Of a stretch of 64,000 bases of DNA, positions 32,301 through 42,362 are shown piece after piece. Where the stretch lies: contig CM056583.1 of the NCBI GenBank assembly GCA_029721435.1, positions 76,015,120 to 76,079,119 on the forward strand, given 5' to 3'. This stretch comes from Gymnothorax reevesii (taxonomy: Eukaryota > Chordata > Actinopteri > Anguilliformes > Muraenidae). Position 1 is the first letter of the stretch; each line of letters opens with the position of its first letter. The notes beneath the pieces were generated by a model, which searched no databases, was not told where the DNA came from, and worked only from the letters and a program-made list of their open reading frames with translations. Made by a program: the position numbers and the translations under genes.

Positions 32301-35300
32301 TTTGGCTGTTGCAGGGTGTTTGCCCCTGTAGGCCACCGCATTGCGATTCTTAAAGGGGAATTCCGGTCAATTTCAACATGTATCTTGGTTGTTTGTGGTT
32401 AAGGAGTTCTGTCAATAGCGAGAGAAACAAAGAAATTTGGTTTTGCCTACACCAAGTTATGCTCCTGCTAGAGTTCGCACCTAAGCGGCTCCAACGGGGC
32501 AGGCTTTTAACGTGCTTTTAGCCTCTTAACATGATCAAGATGTCATTTCAAGTCCATAGCCATGTTAACCTAACCCTTCCAAGTGACCACAGTGAATTTG
32601 ACTGCAGTAGCTGACCTAGAAATGCATAAAAGGTGTGCTAATTCACTCAGTGCACATACATCTGTTTACTTCCTGTGTTCTGGTGAAGGCCACACTAGTC
32701 AATTGTCGAACTCCTACGATCCATTATTCCAAAATGTAATTTTTCAAGATCAAAGCAGGCCAGAAACTTAGAAATTTGATTGCCGTACTCCAAACTCGTG
32801 ACATATCATCTCGCATTAAAAGCCCCATATGCATACATGTATGTTCCTAGGCTACCAAGGGAAATCATAAGAAGAAATCATGAAGACGTTGCCTCCAATT
32901 TGTCTGCAGCTGGCCTTTTCGCTTTTGGAATGGCATTTACTTTCAGATGCCATTCAGAGTTCTGACAAATTTTGCTACCTAACAAAATATGCTACCTTGC
33001 GATTCTGCGCTTGCGCAAACCTAAAATCTCGGGCTGTTTCCTCACTCATATCTTAAGAATCTTCAAAAATCATAAAAATAGATTTATTTTCAGTGCGCAT
33101 TTTGACCTGTAACTGTAAGCGCACATATATTTGCATGTACACACTAGGGTTCCCTGAAAATGCAGTAATTATATGATAATGGTGTATATGGGCAGATATC
33201 TTTGAACAAACTTATCCAACTCGTTATAAAATCTGCTTATGGTATAATAAGCAAACAAATAGTTACTATTGTTACAACTGTAATCTGATTCTTATTGCAA
33301 TATCAAGGCGAAAACAAAGACTTTACGATCGCTTTGCATTAAAGTAGCATTTTTTGAGCAAAATTTGTTAGAACACCGGCACTTGTCGCTCTTTTCGGTG
33401 AAGTCGTCCTCTTCAAAATGTTCACGGCAAACACGGTAATCTCTCTGGTGTAATGTTCACAATGGAGTTTGCACATCAATTTGAAGTGCAACCAGCCACA
33501 ATGGCAAAGTCTCCCTGGTGCGGAGGGGTAAACGGTGAGAGCTCATGCAGAAATACCTGTTCATTTTGTTACCGCAATTTGGAAAAGCACAAAGTCGAAC
33601 CATTTCCTCTGATATTCCTCCTGATCTAACTCCAAGCTCCGTCTGTCAGCTCTCCGATCTCCGCGGATGTTGCCGACACTCATCAGTAGTGCTATTTCCC
33701 AATAATCCCGCGTGCGAGTATTCAAATATAGTTGAAGCTAGTTGTGATGATAGGCTGCGGTGTAGCTATGTTGCTACATAGTCATTACAATGGACACAAC
33801 CGCAGCAATTCGTAATCACAATTTAATGGTGGAAAAATTACATTTTGGAATATTGGATTATAGGAGTTCGACAGTTGACTAGTGTGGACTTCACCGGAAC
33901 ACAGGAAGTAAACAGAGGTATGTGCACTGAGTGAATTAGCACACCTTTTATGCATTTCTAGGTCAGCTACTGCAGTCAAATTCACTGTGGTCACTTGGAA
34001 GGGTTCGGTTAACATGGCTATGGACTTGAAATGACACCTCGATCGTGTTAAGAAGTTAAAAGCACGTGATGCTTGATGCAGCATTTGCCTGATGAAGACC
34101 CTGTGAGTGGTCAAAACGTTGCTTCAATAAAGGTTTGGGAGCTTTAATCCAGTGTGCGGATTTTTTTACTTTCTTTGCTTGAATTACATGTGAATCCAGC
34201 ACCAGGCCTATTTGATATGAGATGTGCTCAAAACTACTCTTCCTAACTTATAATTTTAACCTCAGGTTTTGCAAACATGCACAAATCTATAAATGTTTTG
34301 TGTTTTTTTTTTAAAGTCACGTTTGTTTTTATAAATCTGAAATTCACAATTAAAGTGGCTTACACATATTTCCACAGCATACACACCTTTTATAAATGAG
34401 GCCCCTGATCTGGTGGCCTGAGATTACATTAAAGTGCATAGTTTTCCCTCCAAGGGGCTGTTTCTCTGTTTATCTACTGTAACTTTTGAAGCAGGTTCAG
34501 AAAATATTTCCTCTGTTGTGGTTCTGTTGGCCTCTCACCGTTTTGGGCCGAAGAAATATGTTAAAAATAGAAGTTGCTGAAGATGTGGAATTGAATATTT
34601 GACTTAAAGATGCAATCTTGATTTTGTTTATGGGATAAGCTTGACAGTAATCCTGCCTACCTTAGTTGCTTGTCTTCCCAGCCAGGGGTGGTATGGAGGG
34701 CTGTACAGGTTTTTACCTCAGCCACATGACCATTCAAACCATGGGTCACATCTTCCACAAGCAATGATATCCACATGCTTAAATCCATTGAGAACAATTT
34801 AAAACCAATTAGATGCAACATGTACAATATTTCTATGTTCATTCTCACGCCGACAATGACTCTGTTAAGAATTTATGTTTTCAATTACTGGCTGCATTAT
34901 TTGCAGAGAAGGGAGATATGACCCATTACATGCTCATTTAATTTCACAATTTATTTAGCGGCTGTGATGGACCTCCCATTTGGGTGCTTATGTTGTATAA
35001 CTGGGCACTTTGGTAATGCCGAACTAAGTGGCCTCTTTTTTTCGGGTGGAATGATCCCATTTACTGGTTTCTAATTATTTCCCTGCTGTCAGCCCTTTCA
35101 TAATGCCCGGTCTCCACTGCTGCTTCCTTGGCGTCTGTAGCGGGAATTGTGCTATTGATTTCGGGCTGTTCTCTGCATTACTATAAAACTCATCTTTCAT
35201 TTCTGCTGTTGAAACAATGGTATTCTTATCCTTCAGGTGGAGCCAACTGAGTGACATAGCTGTGTTTTTCCAAGTGATTTAATTTGTCAATTCGGTGATT

Positions 35301-37403
35301 TGCATTACCCCTGGTGAATTATATTTGGGGTATGTATATTGTCTCCTGTTCTGTTGGATTTATAAGCCGCTTGACCTTTCGAAATGGGTCTGAATCCTCT
35401 CTGAGGGGTGGGCGCCATTTCTTTTGTGCGCGATTGAGATATGTTCCAGAGAAATTGGTCTCAATTACTGGCAGTTGTGTCAAATGTCAATTCATAATGA
35501 CCATATATTTGCATATTAAAAGCATGGGTGGTGGAAATGACTGGATTTCAGTGATTGCTTTGGCTCGCTCAGAGTTAAGAGTGTCACAAATGGAAAATTA
35601 GGGGAATAGAACAGTCACATGAGTGTGTATGTACATTATATAATTAGAAATACTTTACAGCATGTTTCAATTCTGGGTTTGCTTAGGCAGTTCATTCCAT
35701 GGCAATTCTTACAAATTCACAATCCAAATCCATATAGTAAATCAGATTTAAAATGTAATAATGCAAGCCTCTTGTTAATAAAAGAGTTATCATATTTTTG
35801 AAAAGGGGGATGGTATTGGCGTGCGCTGAAAGGGTAATACAGGCACAACTGCAGCAAAAAATGCTGCAGTCACTGGCTATTTTTAGCTTTTCAGTTTTCA
35901 TAGACCATTGAATCTACTTTACGTTCTGTATAATAATCATTATGACTCTGTTCTTAGGAATAGAAAGTGCTGTGTACTAAACACTGTCATTAAAGAAGGA
36001 CAATGAGGCCAAACACCATCTGGCATCACTGCTGAAGTGAAATAATTAGCGTTTCATCTGATGCCAAAATTGGCTGCATACTGCAACGTATAACTATAAA
36101 TATGGACGATAGATTTTTTCCCAACATTTGCTTCCTGCAGTCAGTGTCTTGCCTTGGCATAAAGGAAGATAAGAATACAGATAAGAAGAGATGTTCTATT
36201 ATTAATGAATATTGAATTGGATATGAATATTTTCATTACATATTTGACTCAAATTTATTTATTTTTATAGTTTTTTTTCTCTATTCTGTAGTAGTGCTAA
36301 ATAGTTGTATTATTTTCTAACACTGAGGTAAAGAAAACTGTCAGTCCAGTAGGTCTGCTGCGGGTGTGTTCTCCCATGTCATTAAACTGCAGTGTTATGT
36401 CTGCGTAACACACAGCTGGGACATGAGGCTCCGTTCAGTCTCTGCTTGGTGTCTGACACGGGCACATGAATTACCCCAGTCCTCCGTCACCCCAGCATGC
36501 ACCTGCCTCGGCCTCTAGTGACACCCGTCACACTGTAGGCCACTGCAGATTAATGATCCCTGGAGCCCCATTGTTTTCTGTAGCTAATTAAACTCAGAGA
36601 CACGCTGTAAGCCTGTCATGACCTGTATGTGTGATTGTGCCAGTTTTTTATTCCCCGGATGTGAAAAGTGTCAGTATCTAGTCTCATCTTTATTTGTTCT
36701 CTTCGTCTGTCAGTTTTTCCCCATTCTGTGTATTGATTTGTGTAGTAATGACTAGGCCTGTGTTTGCAGTGGCATTTGTATGTCATTTGTGGTCTATGCC
36801 TCTCACTTTAGGAATCGTCTGAGGAGGTCTCTTCACATTACTGTGCCTTATGACCATATTAGAAAGAAGTTTTTTTTTTTTTTTTTCTTTTTTAAATTGA
36901 GCTGTTGACTTGTTTGGCCCAGATATTCAGTTTAGCCACCAGGCACGATGAGCATTTAATAAGTGAAGAGTTTAGGCAGTTTTATGTAGGTTAGCTTAAA
37001 TGTGAGTTTAAATGAGGCCAGTGGAGGATAGTAGTGAGACATGTTGAATGTCTGTTTCATTCTGTGTGTGTGTATGCGTGTGTGTGTGCGTGTGTGTGTG
37101 TGTGTGTGCGTGTGCGTGTGTGTGTGCATTCATGCGTGTGTGTGATTCCTCTTGTGTGAGCAGGACCTGAGGAGTAAGCTGCAGTCTCTGAACAGGACCG
37201 ATTCCGCCAGTCTCAAGGCGCTGATCTCCGCGGCGGCCGAGACACAGCTGGGCGTGGCTGAGGAAGCAGACGCTGCGCTGTACGCCAGGAAAGTGGAACA
37301 GTGGGAACAGGAGCGCCAGGGTCTGATCCAGAGGGAGAAGGAGCAGAGAGCGCTGGCAGAGCAGGAGTATCACGCTCGACAAGCCGCTAAATCTTCTGCT
37401 TAG
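14275..37403 (+). CDS. mrps27: MRPS27, mitochondrial small ribosomal subunit protein mS27 (complete, 11 coding exons, 411 aa)
   Basis: Coding exons are 14275-14350, 14822-14899, 17234-17304, 20144-20202, 25493-25607, 26315-26393, 26577-26692, 27778-27880, 28709-28851, 31271-31426 and 37164-37403. They total 1236 nt, all joins stay in frame and all introns are GT-AG. The product is 411 aa against a remembered 414 in human. Recognisable blocks are [85 protein letters not shown] and [18 protein letters not shown]. The last exon is a charged coiled coil ending QAAKSSA. From family knowledge, mS27 is a PPR-like mitoribosomal protein that contacts RNA in the small subunit. The start lies in a TISU-like context, which suits a very short 5' UTR. 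The gene is divergent from PTCD2 and convergent with MAP1B. Confidence 0.95.
14822..14899 (+). CDS. mrps27: MRPS27 exon 2
   Basis: It encodes [19 protein letters not shown] and EDPHSL. The acceptor is CTTTCAG and the donor GTAAGT. Confidence 0.92.
15445..15897 (+). pseudogene. Truncated Tc1-like transposon remnant
   Basis: The left end reads AGTATGGAAAAGTAATTGCC. It is followed by decayed coding sequence on the plus strand: [30 protein letters not shown]. This is the DNA-binding half of a transposase of the abundant teleost family. Stops are present and the catalytic half is absent. Confidence 0.7.
16149..16221 (+). repeat. L2/CR1-like LINE 3' tail
   Basis: ACTGTAAAGCGTCTTTGTGA, then AAAAGCGCTATACAAAATAA and an ATTGA tandem tail are typical of a common fish LINE 3' end. 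It may belong to the same broad family as the LINE at 8020-10840. Confidence 0.6.
17234..17304 (+). CDS. mrps27: MRPS27 exon 3
   Basis: It encodes [19 protein letters not shown] and TIAR. The acceptor is an AAAG directly after a run of ten C residues. The donor is GTAAGA. Confidence 0.92.
17305..19289. other. MRPS27 intron 3, no feature recognised
   Basis: Apart from A-runs at about 18306-18320 and 18339-18348, no repeat family, RNA gene or conserved coding sequence was recognised. Confidence 0.4.
19290..19432. mobile_element. Short MITE with ~33-bp terminal inverted repeats
   Basis: GGGGAGAACGGGGT with CCATGGGGACC at 19290-19322 is mirrored by GGTCCCCATGG with AGTTTCCCC at 19400-19432. The 143-bp element has no coding potential. 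Confidence 0.6.
20144..20202 (+). CDS. mrps27: MRPS27 exon 4
   Basis: It encodes [19 protein letters not shown]. The acceptor is TCATCAG and the donor GTAAGT. The Lys codon is split with exon 5. Confidence 0.93.
20230..20330. repeat. (AAT)n/(ATT)n microsatellite hairpin
   Basis: About 70 bp of AAT repeat switches directly to about 30 bp of ATT repeat, so the tract can fold on itself. It begins 28 bp after the MRPS27 exon 4 donor and abuts a Tc1 fragment. Confidence 0.9.
20331..20845 (-). pseudogene. Tc1-like transposase, C-terminal half
   Basis: The minus-strand reading contains [48 protein letters not shown] (catalytic Asp) and [19 protein letters not shown] (catalytic Glu). One in-frame TGA follows, then [18 protein letters not shown] and LLSVVKR. 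The N-terminal half is missing. The C-terminus runs straight into the AAT microsatellite. It is better preserved than the copy at 8949-9872. Confidence 0.85.
21130..21960. repeat. Three diverged tandem copies of a ~265-330-bp unit
   Basis: Copies start near 21130, 21394 and 21724. Shared landmarks are AAATTTGACA(A/G)AACTTG-like starts, a (C/A)GGGTGGT motif about 100 bp in (21231, 21494, 21834), and ACATGTCTCAAC in copies 1 and 2 (about 21283 and 21607). GTGACCTTTG follows in both. Copy 2 carries an A-rich insert. Confidence 0.65.
22288..22532. repeat. Compact repeat with CCCCCCGG/CCGGGGGG ends
   Basis: TCCCCCCGGC at 22291 pairs with CCGGGGGGA at 22500. GTCCGTCCGTCCGTCTG occurs near the left end and GGTCCGTCCGTCTGTCC near the right. 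The interior AACTCGAAAACTATACCAC and CACCAAATTTGGTATGGAG is typical of a dispersed animal repeat, here unclassified. Confidence 0.55.
22533..25492. other. MRPS27 intron 4, right part, no feature recognised
   Basis: Unique-looking intron sequence. A TTAATTTACTT-rich area and several C-rich patches are present, but nothing could be assigned. Confidence 0.4.
25493..25607 (+). CDS. mrps27: MRPS27 exon 5
   Basis: It encodes [20 protein letters not shown] through HTLKNK. The acceptor is TGTTTAG and the donor GTAAGA. This is a diagnostic mS27 segment. Confidence 0.95.
25752..25935. mobile_element. Foldback MITE in MRPS27 intron 5
   Basis: CCAGCCCTGTTCCTGGAGAG followed by CTACCATCCTG at the left end is the diverged complement of AGGATAGAAGCTATCTAGGA and ACAGGGTTCC at the right end. 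It resembles a very common teleost element whose ends read as 'cctggtcctggagggcc'. Confidence 0.6.
26315..26393 (+). CDS. mrps27: MRPS27 exon 6
   Basis: It encodes [19 protein letters not shown] and IKDEDYK, a PPR-like motif. The acceptor is GCTGTAG and the donor GTGAGG. Confidence 0.94.
26577..26692 (+). CDS. mrps27: MRPS27 exon 7
   Basis: It encodes [20 protein letters not shown] through AAKPELS. The acceptor is TTTACAG and the donor GTAAGT. Confidence 0.94.
27135..27681. mobile_element. TTAA-flanked MITE (piggyBac-like), copy B, split by a LINE
   Basis: TTAA is at 27135-27138 and 27678-27681. The terminal repeat is of CCCTTAGAGTGCTAAAT type. Removing the LINE and one target duplication leaves about 200 bp that aligns end to end, in reverse orientation, with the copy at 54171-54382. 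Both carry a central GTGGCGAC/GTCGCCAC hairpin. Confidence 0.8.
27268..27605 (-). mobile_element. 5'-truncated L1-like LINE insertion
   Basis: The minus strand encodes [33 protein letters not shown] and WLPFLTYF, typical of an L1-type ORF2 C-terminus, with a stop at about 27422. A short 3' UTR with AATAAA follows. The 8-bp AGGTTTTC is duplicated at 27260-27267 and 27606-27613, marking target-primed insertion into the MITE. Confidence 0.82.
27778..27880 (+). CDS. mrps27: MRPS27 exon 8
   Basis: It encodes [19 protein letters not shown] through LLGCALL. The acceptor is GCTCCAG. The donor reads G|GTCTGT, a weak site with C at +3, but it gives the family-correct join to GKVEMSRG in exon 9. Confidence 0.88.
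28709..28851 (+). CDS. mrps27: MRPS27 exon 9
   Basis: It encodes [20 protein letters not shown] through GVKLSEEV. The acceptor is GTATGCAG and the donor GTGGGT. Confidence 0.93.
28852..31270. other. MRPS27 intron 9, no firm feature
   Basis: A loose palindrome (CTACCAGCCACTTGC at about 29514 against TTTGCTGGTGGCTGGT at about 29546) is the only structure noted. Short open frames show no family resemblance. Confidence 0.4.
31271..31426 (+). CDS. mrps27: MRPS27 exon 10
   Basis: It encodes [18 protein letters not shown], then an acidic variable linker and [14 protein letters not shown]. The acceptor is TTTTGCAG and the donor GTGGGT. Confidence 0.92.
31589..31807. repeat. AGCTGGT-rich foldback repeat
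   Basis: Many AGCTGGT/ACCAGC units lie on one strand, followed by CACAGCTTAAACCAGCCTGA and CCAGCCTAGGCTGGTC, so the element folds back on itself. It is of a type common in fish introns. Confidence 0.65.
32021..32113. mobile_element. Short palindromic MITE, copy 2
   Basis: ATAGCAAGCACCTCCGCTCC at 32025-32044 is complemented by GGAGGAGCTTGCTAT at about 32095-32109. The flanks read GGCTA on both sides, suggesting a 3-4 bp target duplication. It is the same family as 12197-12302 with a different loop. Confidence 0.7.
32511..34067. mobile_element. 1.56-kb foldback element with ~236-bp inverted arms
   Basis: The arm 32511-32746 is the near-complement of 33832-34067. Examples are AGTGACCACAGTGAATTTGA and TGCACATACATCTGTTTACT in the left arm, with their complements in the right arm. 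The 1.1-kb interior has no convincing coding sequence. GATGAAGACCCTGTGAGTGG and TCAAAACGTTGC follow the right arm and may be part of the element. Confidence 0.8.
34141..37060. other. MRPS27 intron 10, right part, no feature recognised
   Basis: Mostly AT-rich intron with a T-run at about 36869-36885 and a GC-richer patch at 36350-36560 without coding signal. Confidence 0.4.
37063..37150 (+). repeat. (TG)n microsatellite next to the MRPS27 exon 11 acceptor
   Basis: Almost pure TG/CG alternation in the sense strand ends about 14 nt before the AG at 37162-37163. It occupies the place where a pyrimidine tract and branch point would be expected. Confidence 0.92.
37164..37403 (+). CDS. mrps27: MRPS27 exon 11 (terminal, coiled coil)
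   Basis: It encodes 79 residues from [14 protein letters not shown] to QAAKSSA, with stop TAG at 37401-37403. The second half is highly charged and helical ([20 protein letters not shown]). The acceptor GTGTGAGCAG is preceded by about 80 nt of TG repeat instead of a usual pyrimidine tract. Confidence 0.94.
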   Translation, partial: DLRSKLQSLNRTDSASLKALISAAAETQLGVAEEADAALYARKVEQWEQERQGLIQREKEQRALAEQEYHARQAAKSSA

Positions 37404-37940
37404 TCCTGTTTCCGAGTGTCTGAACACCCACGGGACTGTCGCTTCAGCTCCACTGGTGATTGCGCCACAACAAAGATGGCCGATTCTGACATTACAGCTT
37501 CAATAGCTGTTCTGCAGGCTCAGAACTTGCTCAATTGCTGCTTAGTATTCCGCTGGGAGTCCTGCTACCACAGGGCTGTTCAAATAGAAAATACCTTCAG
37601 CCATGAAAAGGAAGTTCAGATCCATTTTGATCAGTTGATGACGTTATTGTTCGTTTGAAATGATTTTGCTCATTTTTTATTGTCTGACATCATCCTCGTT
37701 GGTCTCAGTGCTGTAATTGACTGTTAGAAAAACGGATCCTTTTGATGATGCTTAGTAGGTCATGTTTGCATTCAGTGCTGACGTTCAGTAAGGTCATGCA
37801 AGGTGGAAAATCACTTCAGGTGCAAAGTGGGAATGTGTATATATCATGTATTTACTGCATACATATTGTTTTTTTTTTTATATTAAGAATGTTTTGCAAT
37901 CACAACATTGCAGTAATGTAATAAAACACTGCTCAGTGCA
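37404..37940 (+). other. mrps27: MRPS27 3' untranslated region
   Basis: Non-coding sequence follows the stop at 37403 up to the first strong polyadenylation signal. The exact cleavage site cannot be read from sequence; position 37940 is an estimate. Confidence 0.6.
37920..37925 (+). terminator. MRPS27 poly(A) signal
   Basis: A canonical AATAAA lies 517 nt after the MRPS27 stop, followed by a short GT/T-containing stretch. Confidence 0.65.
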
Positions 37941-38689
37941 TCCGATTCTATGAGATGGCTTCATTTAAATGGTCATTAGGAATGACAACTAGCGACGTGT
38001 GTTTAGCGACGTAGAAAAAGTATGTTCCTTAAAATTTGGGTTGGATTTTCTTGCTATTCTATTGCATGCGCATTTGCTCCATAGTTTCACTAATGCAACA
38101 GTTACATCACTCAATATAAAGAGTATGATGCTCTTTTTTTTTTTAGTATGTGACCGCATCATTAATGAATGACCTCTAGGAATATTGCCGTTATCTAAAT
38201 GATTTGTCAGCGTAGCAATTTAAAGATGCAGGGATAAGATCTGTAAATAATTGACTCCAGAATTTAATAAGCCAGCCATCCATTCAATGAACTGTCAGAT
38301 TTAAGCCTCCATCTTCATTTCAGTGGAGAGAAACCAGTGAAATTAACCATACCTAAGGCTAAATATTCAGTTGATATCATTTTTTTACTTAAAAAATAGA
38401 AGATGAACACTTCTGACGTGCAATGAAAATTGTTACAAACTGGAAAAATTGTTTTACCCATTCCAAATGTTCAGGATTGTAAGCAAAGCTGATTATCTGG
38501 ACCATATGAGGAGTTTTATAATTTTGTAAGTGGATACATTTTCCTGCCATATTGAGGGAGTCCATTCTTGGAATGTGGGATTCAACAAGGTTCAGTCAGA
38601 ATCTTACATGAAAGCCTCTGATTTCATAAAGGATTGATCTGCGGTGCTGACAAAAAGTTCCAAGATAAAAAAAGTATTTTTTTTTTTTT

Positions 38690-39100
38690 TTTATCGTATA
38701 GCTAATAAAAGAAAAACTAAATCCAGTAAGTATTCTGTGTTGCCACCCTTTGCCATTAAAAAGTGCTTCAGTTCTTTGGGGTGCAAGGACTGCAGTTTTA
38801 TGATTTTATAAGAAAATTGGCATGTAGATTGTTCTTATTAAAGTTCTGTTGCAGAGTAGCGGTCTTGCTTGCTTTTGTCTTTGAGTAATCGCAGACAGCC
38901 TTGATGGTACTGAGATCTCCGTGATGGTCACGCTATCTGTTACTTTCTTTAAAGAAAAACTACCGAATTTTCCCCGACACCCTTTTTTTTTTTTTGGAAA
39001 ACTGATGTCTGGACTTCTCAAAATACACCATTTACTAATGGCACACCAATGCCAGAAACAAAATGACTGAAAACAAATTGATTTGGTGTCTCAGACTTTA
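38690..39100. repeat. Possible decayed DNA-transposon remnant
   Basis: GTATTCTGTGTTGCCACCCT with TTGCCATTAAAAAGTGCTTC resembles the start of a Tc1-like element in teleosts, and T-runs flank it. No transposase motif survives, so this is a weak call. Confidence 0.3.
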
Positions 39101-42100
39101 CAATATATACAGGCATCATAATACTGTATGCTTGACCTCATCCCCTACAAATATGAATAATAAAAATAATAACTGGTGAAACTTGTTCTCAGCATGCTTC
39201 ATACTTCATCGCCAAGGCGCAAATACCATATTCGAGATATTTTGGTTCCAGAACACTTTTGCTGGTTGATTCGGATAAATGCTCCAAACACAAACACACA
39301 AACACATGACCGTTTATACCTGGTGGCAGCAGAGACAAACATGTATAAATGAATTTCCACAACAGAGGTTTTTCCCTCTCTTTAATAGTCGTTCCCTTTA
39401 CATCAAATGCCTCAGTGGGAGGAGATATTGCACACAAATATCAGAAAAGCGCTTTTACTCGAAACTAGCCTCTACTTATGACTTTGAAAAGGATAGGAAG
39501 GATGCAAGATTACAAGACAAATACCTTACACAGCTGCAGACAGACATTAACAATCACCCAGGAGAATAACAATGACGTGAACTGTTTGCGAGGAAATGTC
39601 AAGACTTCTGCTGTCAGTCACTGAGCGGTGGTTTGAAAGGTACTCATGCGTGTGGTTAAAGATACTGTTGTAAGCTGTTGTGAATCCTGTGTGTGATCCA
39701 GTCAGATGAAGTTGGGATGATACAAGCTCTAAAAGTCCAAGTTGTTTAGCTGACAGAAATATTATGCTGTAACTACTATTTTCAGTTTTAACGGTAGTGA
39801 AATGTTCTGTATTTAACGGTAAGGTGTCCATTGGTGTATTGTCCCCAAGTTAGCAGAGATCATGGTCTTTGCAAATCTTTATATTAGATGACAAGTTTGG
39901 TTATAAACCTGTAGCATATACACCCTGATCCATCACCTCATGCCATTGTCAAGTTCAATTTAATTTGCACTGTATCAGACTAGACTTCACCATGAAAATG
40001 GTTTTGAATGTTTATGCGGATACACTGCATAAAGCAACTGAATTCTGGTAAAAGGTTATGCAGTTAACTGAAGAACGGCATCCAAAATGCAGACACAGTT
40101 TTGGATGTGGTGGATCATGGATTAAATACAAATGATCGCCATCATCTGGTTTGCATTAGAGTGATGTGTCTAGTTCTGTAAATAGTTCTGAGTTCCTTTG
40201 CACTATAGCCTTACAATCGTACATTTTTTTTTATTTATTTATTTTTGCTGGCAGTTCCAGTATTCCCCCACATAAAAAAAGAAATGTTCAATATTTTACA
40301 TTGCACATGCATATCCGTCCACTTAATTATTTACCCTGACACAAAGTTATTCATAATTATAATACATTTAAAAAAGAAAAATGTCCAAAGGTTTGGAAAA
40401 TCATGTGACTTTGTAAACAAAATCAATGCATCACATTCAATTTTTTTTTCCTCACCGAAACTTCACATGATAAGAACATTTTGTGATATCAACTAGATTC
40501 AATTACTTCCCTGGTGAATGGATAAAATGACACTTTAAAGCCCATTGCAGAATGCGTTTACATTTTAATGAGCATCTCTGACAGTAAAACAGTTATACAG
40601 CTGCCTATATGGAGCAGGCCTGTGCATTACAAAAGCAGCGGAGGAATCCCCATCTCTTAGTTCGAGGCATTTACTGGATCCATATATGCTTTACCAGAGG
40701 CTCAAAATTCATGAATTGTTCTTCAACAAATTAAATTAAACTGTAAAGCCGTTACCAAAAGTAAAAATCAGTTAACTGATCCAAAAAAATAGTGCAAAAC
40801 ATAAGATTATACATGGTTTCAAAGTAAATTAATCATCACTGTGGGAAGAAGGTTATTCGGAAACTCAAATAAAGCTGTCACCTTCAATACTGCTAATTTA
40901 TCACAATGCTCACGTTTGCCTCGGTGGACTTCTTGTCTGCCATTACGATTAATGACAATATGACTATGGTAGATTTATTTCTGTGATCCTATGTTCTGGG
41001 CAGAAAAGATAGGCGAGTTAGTTCGCTAAATTATTCTCTCAATCCCAATGCATTTTCAACGGTCATGATGTAATATACTGAGCAATCAAAAATAGTCTGT
41101 CCACGCTGTTCTGCTCAAGGTAATTGGAAACCTTAAAGGTTGTTGTGATCAATTATGATCAGTGCTCAATGTTCTCATTTCTAAGCCATTAAATCATTTC
41201 ATTAGGACTGACAATCAGTGAAGAATATTTTACCTTTACAATCATTCAAATGAGTGGCTGTTGTACACATAAGATTTACATGTACAATGCAGTTCCAGAA
41301 TCTTCATAAAGTCAAATTCTTAATGGTATGTCAGTTATCAATTAATTGATTAAGACAAACATTCCACTTATTTCCATGCAAGCTCGTTCCTTTTTTCTCG
41401 GTATCAACTGCTTGCATTGCTAACCAACACATTCGGGTCACGTGCTAAGGCGGAAAATGTGTTCACCTTTATCCTCTGGATTACCTTGAGGGAAAAGGCC
41501 ATTATTTTTCTGTGGATAGGTTTCGGTGCTCTTCGATATGTTGGATGTCATTTACAGTTTGTCAATGGATGAACACAATGGGAATCGTTTTAAATTAAGG
41601 ATTACAGCAGCTACTAACGTAGATAATGAAATACATCATTACAGAATATAAAGCATTTTATGTCGGGGTTATCAAAGGCGTTGGGGAGCATATAGCCCAA
41701 ATATTAATTATATTTCTTAGTTATTCCCATTTTTATTAGGGTTTTTCAGCAAGGGTTGTGAAAGTTAACAATTTTGCAATGGTCAATGAGGTAAAAACAA
41801 ATTATTAGAGCGAAGTGGAAGCATGTCTTGTGTAGCAATCATTATTTCATCAAACATTCCCCTTTCTGGAAATTTAGAAAGTCTATCCACACCATTCATG
41901 GCATATACACATGCTTCATAATGGGGTTTGCAGCATTGCGGTATTCATAACAGTCCGTAGAAAATATTTCAAATCTTCCTCATTTTCTTTAAGTACATGT
42001 GACCATACATAATTATTGGTAGTTTCGGTAATGTGCCTTAGTCATAAATTATGCTTGCCTTAGTCAGTATTAGTATGTTTGTATAATATTTTAAAATATA

Positions 42101-42130
42101 TTTTCCCTAAATTCACAGTACTCACCATTT
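39101..42130. other. Intergenic / likely distal MAP1B 3' UTR
   Basis: AT-rich sequence between the convergent genes with several minus-strand AATAAA sites, for example near 40230-40245. A long MAP1B 3' UTR probably occupies part of it. No other gene is seen. Confidence 0.4.
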
Positions 42131-42136
42131 TTTATT
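42131..42136 (-). terminator. Candidate MAP1B poly(A) signal (proximal)
   Basis: AATAAA on the minus strand lies 71 nt after the MAP1B stop. More TTTATT sites exist further left, for example near 40230-40245. Which is used cannot be told; vertebrate MAP1B usually has a long 3' UTR. Confidence 0.35.
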
Positions 42137-42206
42137 TATCCATTTTCCCACAGAGGATTTTGCAAACTAAAGCACTGAGGTTGTGCAATGCTCAGGAGAT
42201 TATGAA

Positions 42207-42362
42207 TTACAGCTCAATTTTACACGCTGGGAAGGACTCATCTTGCATGACCACTGTGCTACTACTGGCCAGCACCATGATATTGAGATCCTGCTGTTTC
42301 TCATGGGTTTCCTGGTACCAGTCCCTCATTACATCTGAGTCATGGGTAGGGATCAGGGTGAC
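42207..42362 (-). CDS. map1b: MAP1B terminal coding exon
   Basis: It encodes VTLIPTHDSDVMRDWYQETH through DESFPACKIEL, with stop TAA at 42209-42207. This C-terminus is nearly invariant in vertebrate MAP1 proteins. The acceptor is TTGACAG. Confidence 0.96.
   Translation of the reverse strand, partial: VTLIPTHDSDVMRDWYQETHEKQQDLNIMVLASSSTVVMQDESFPACKIEL

Noticed and set aside
37008..37427. 139-aa minus-strand open frame with His-Thr repeats
   Set aside because: It is the translated antisense of the TG microsatellite and MRPS27 exon 11.
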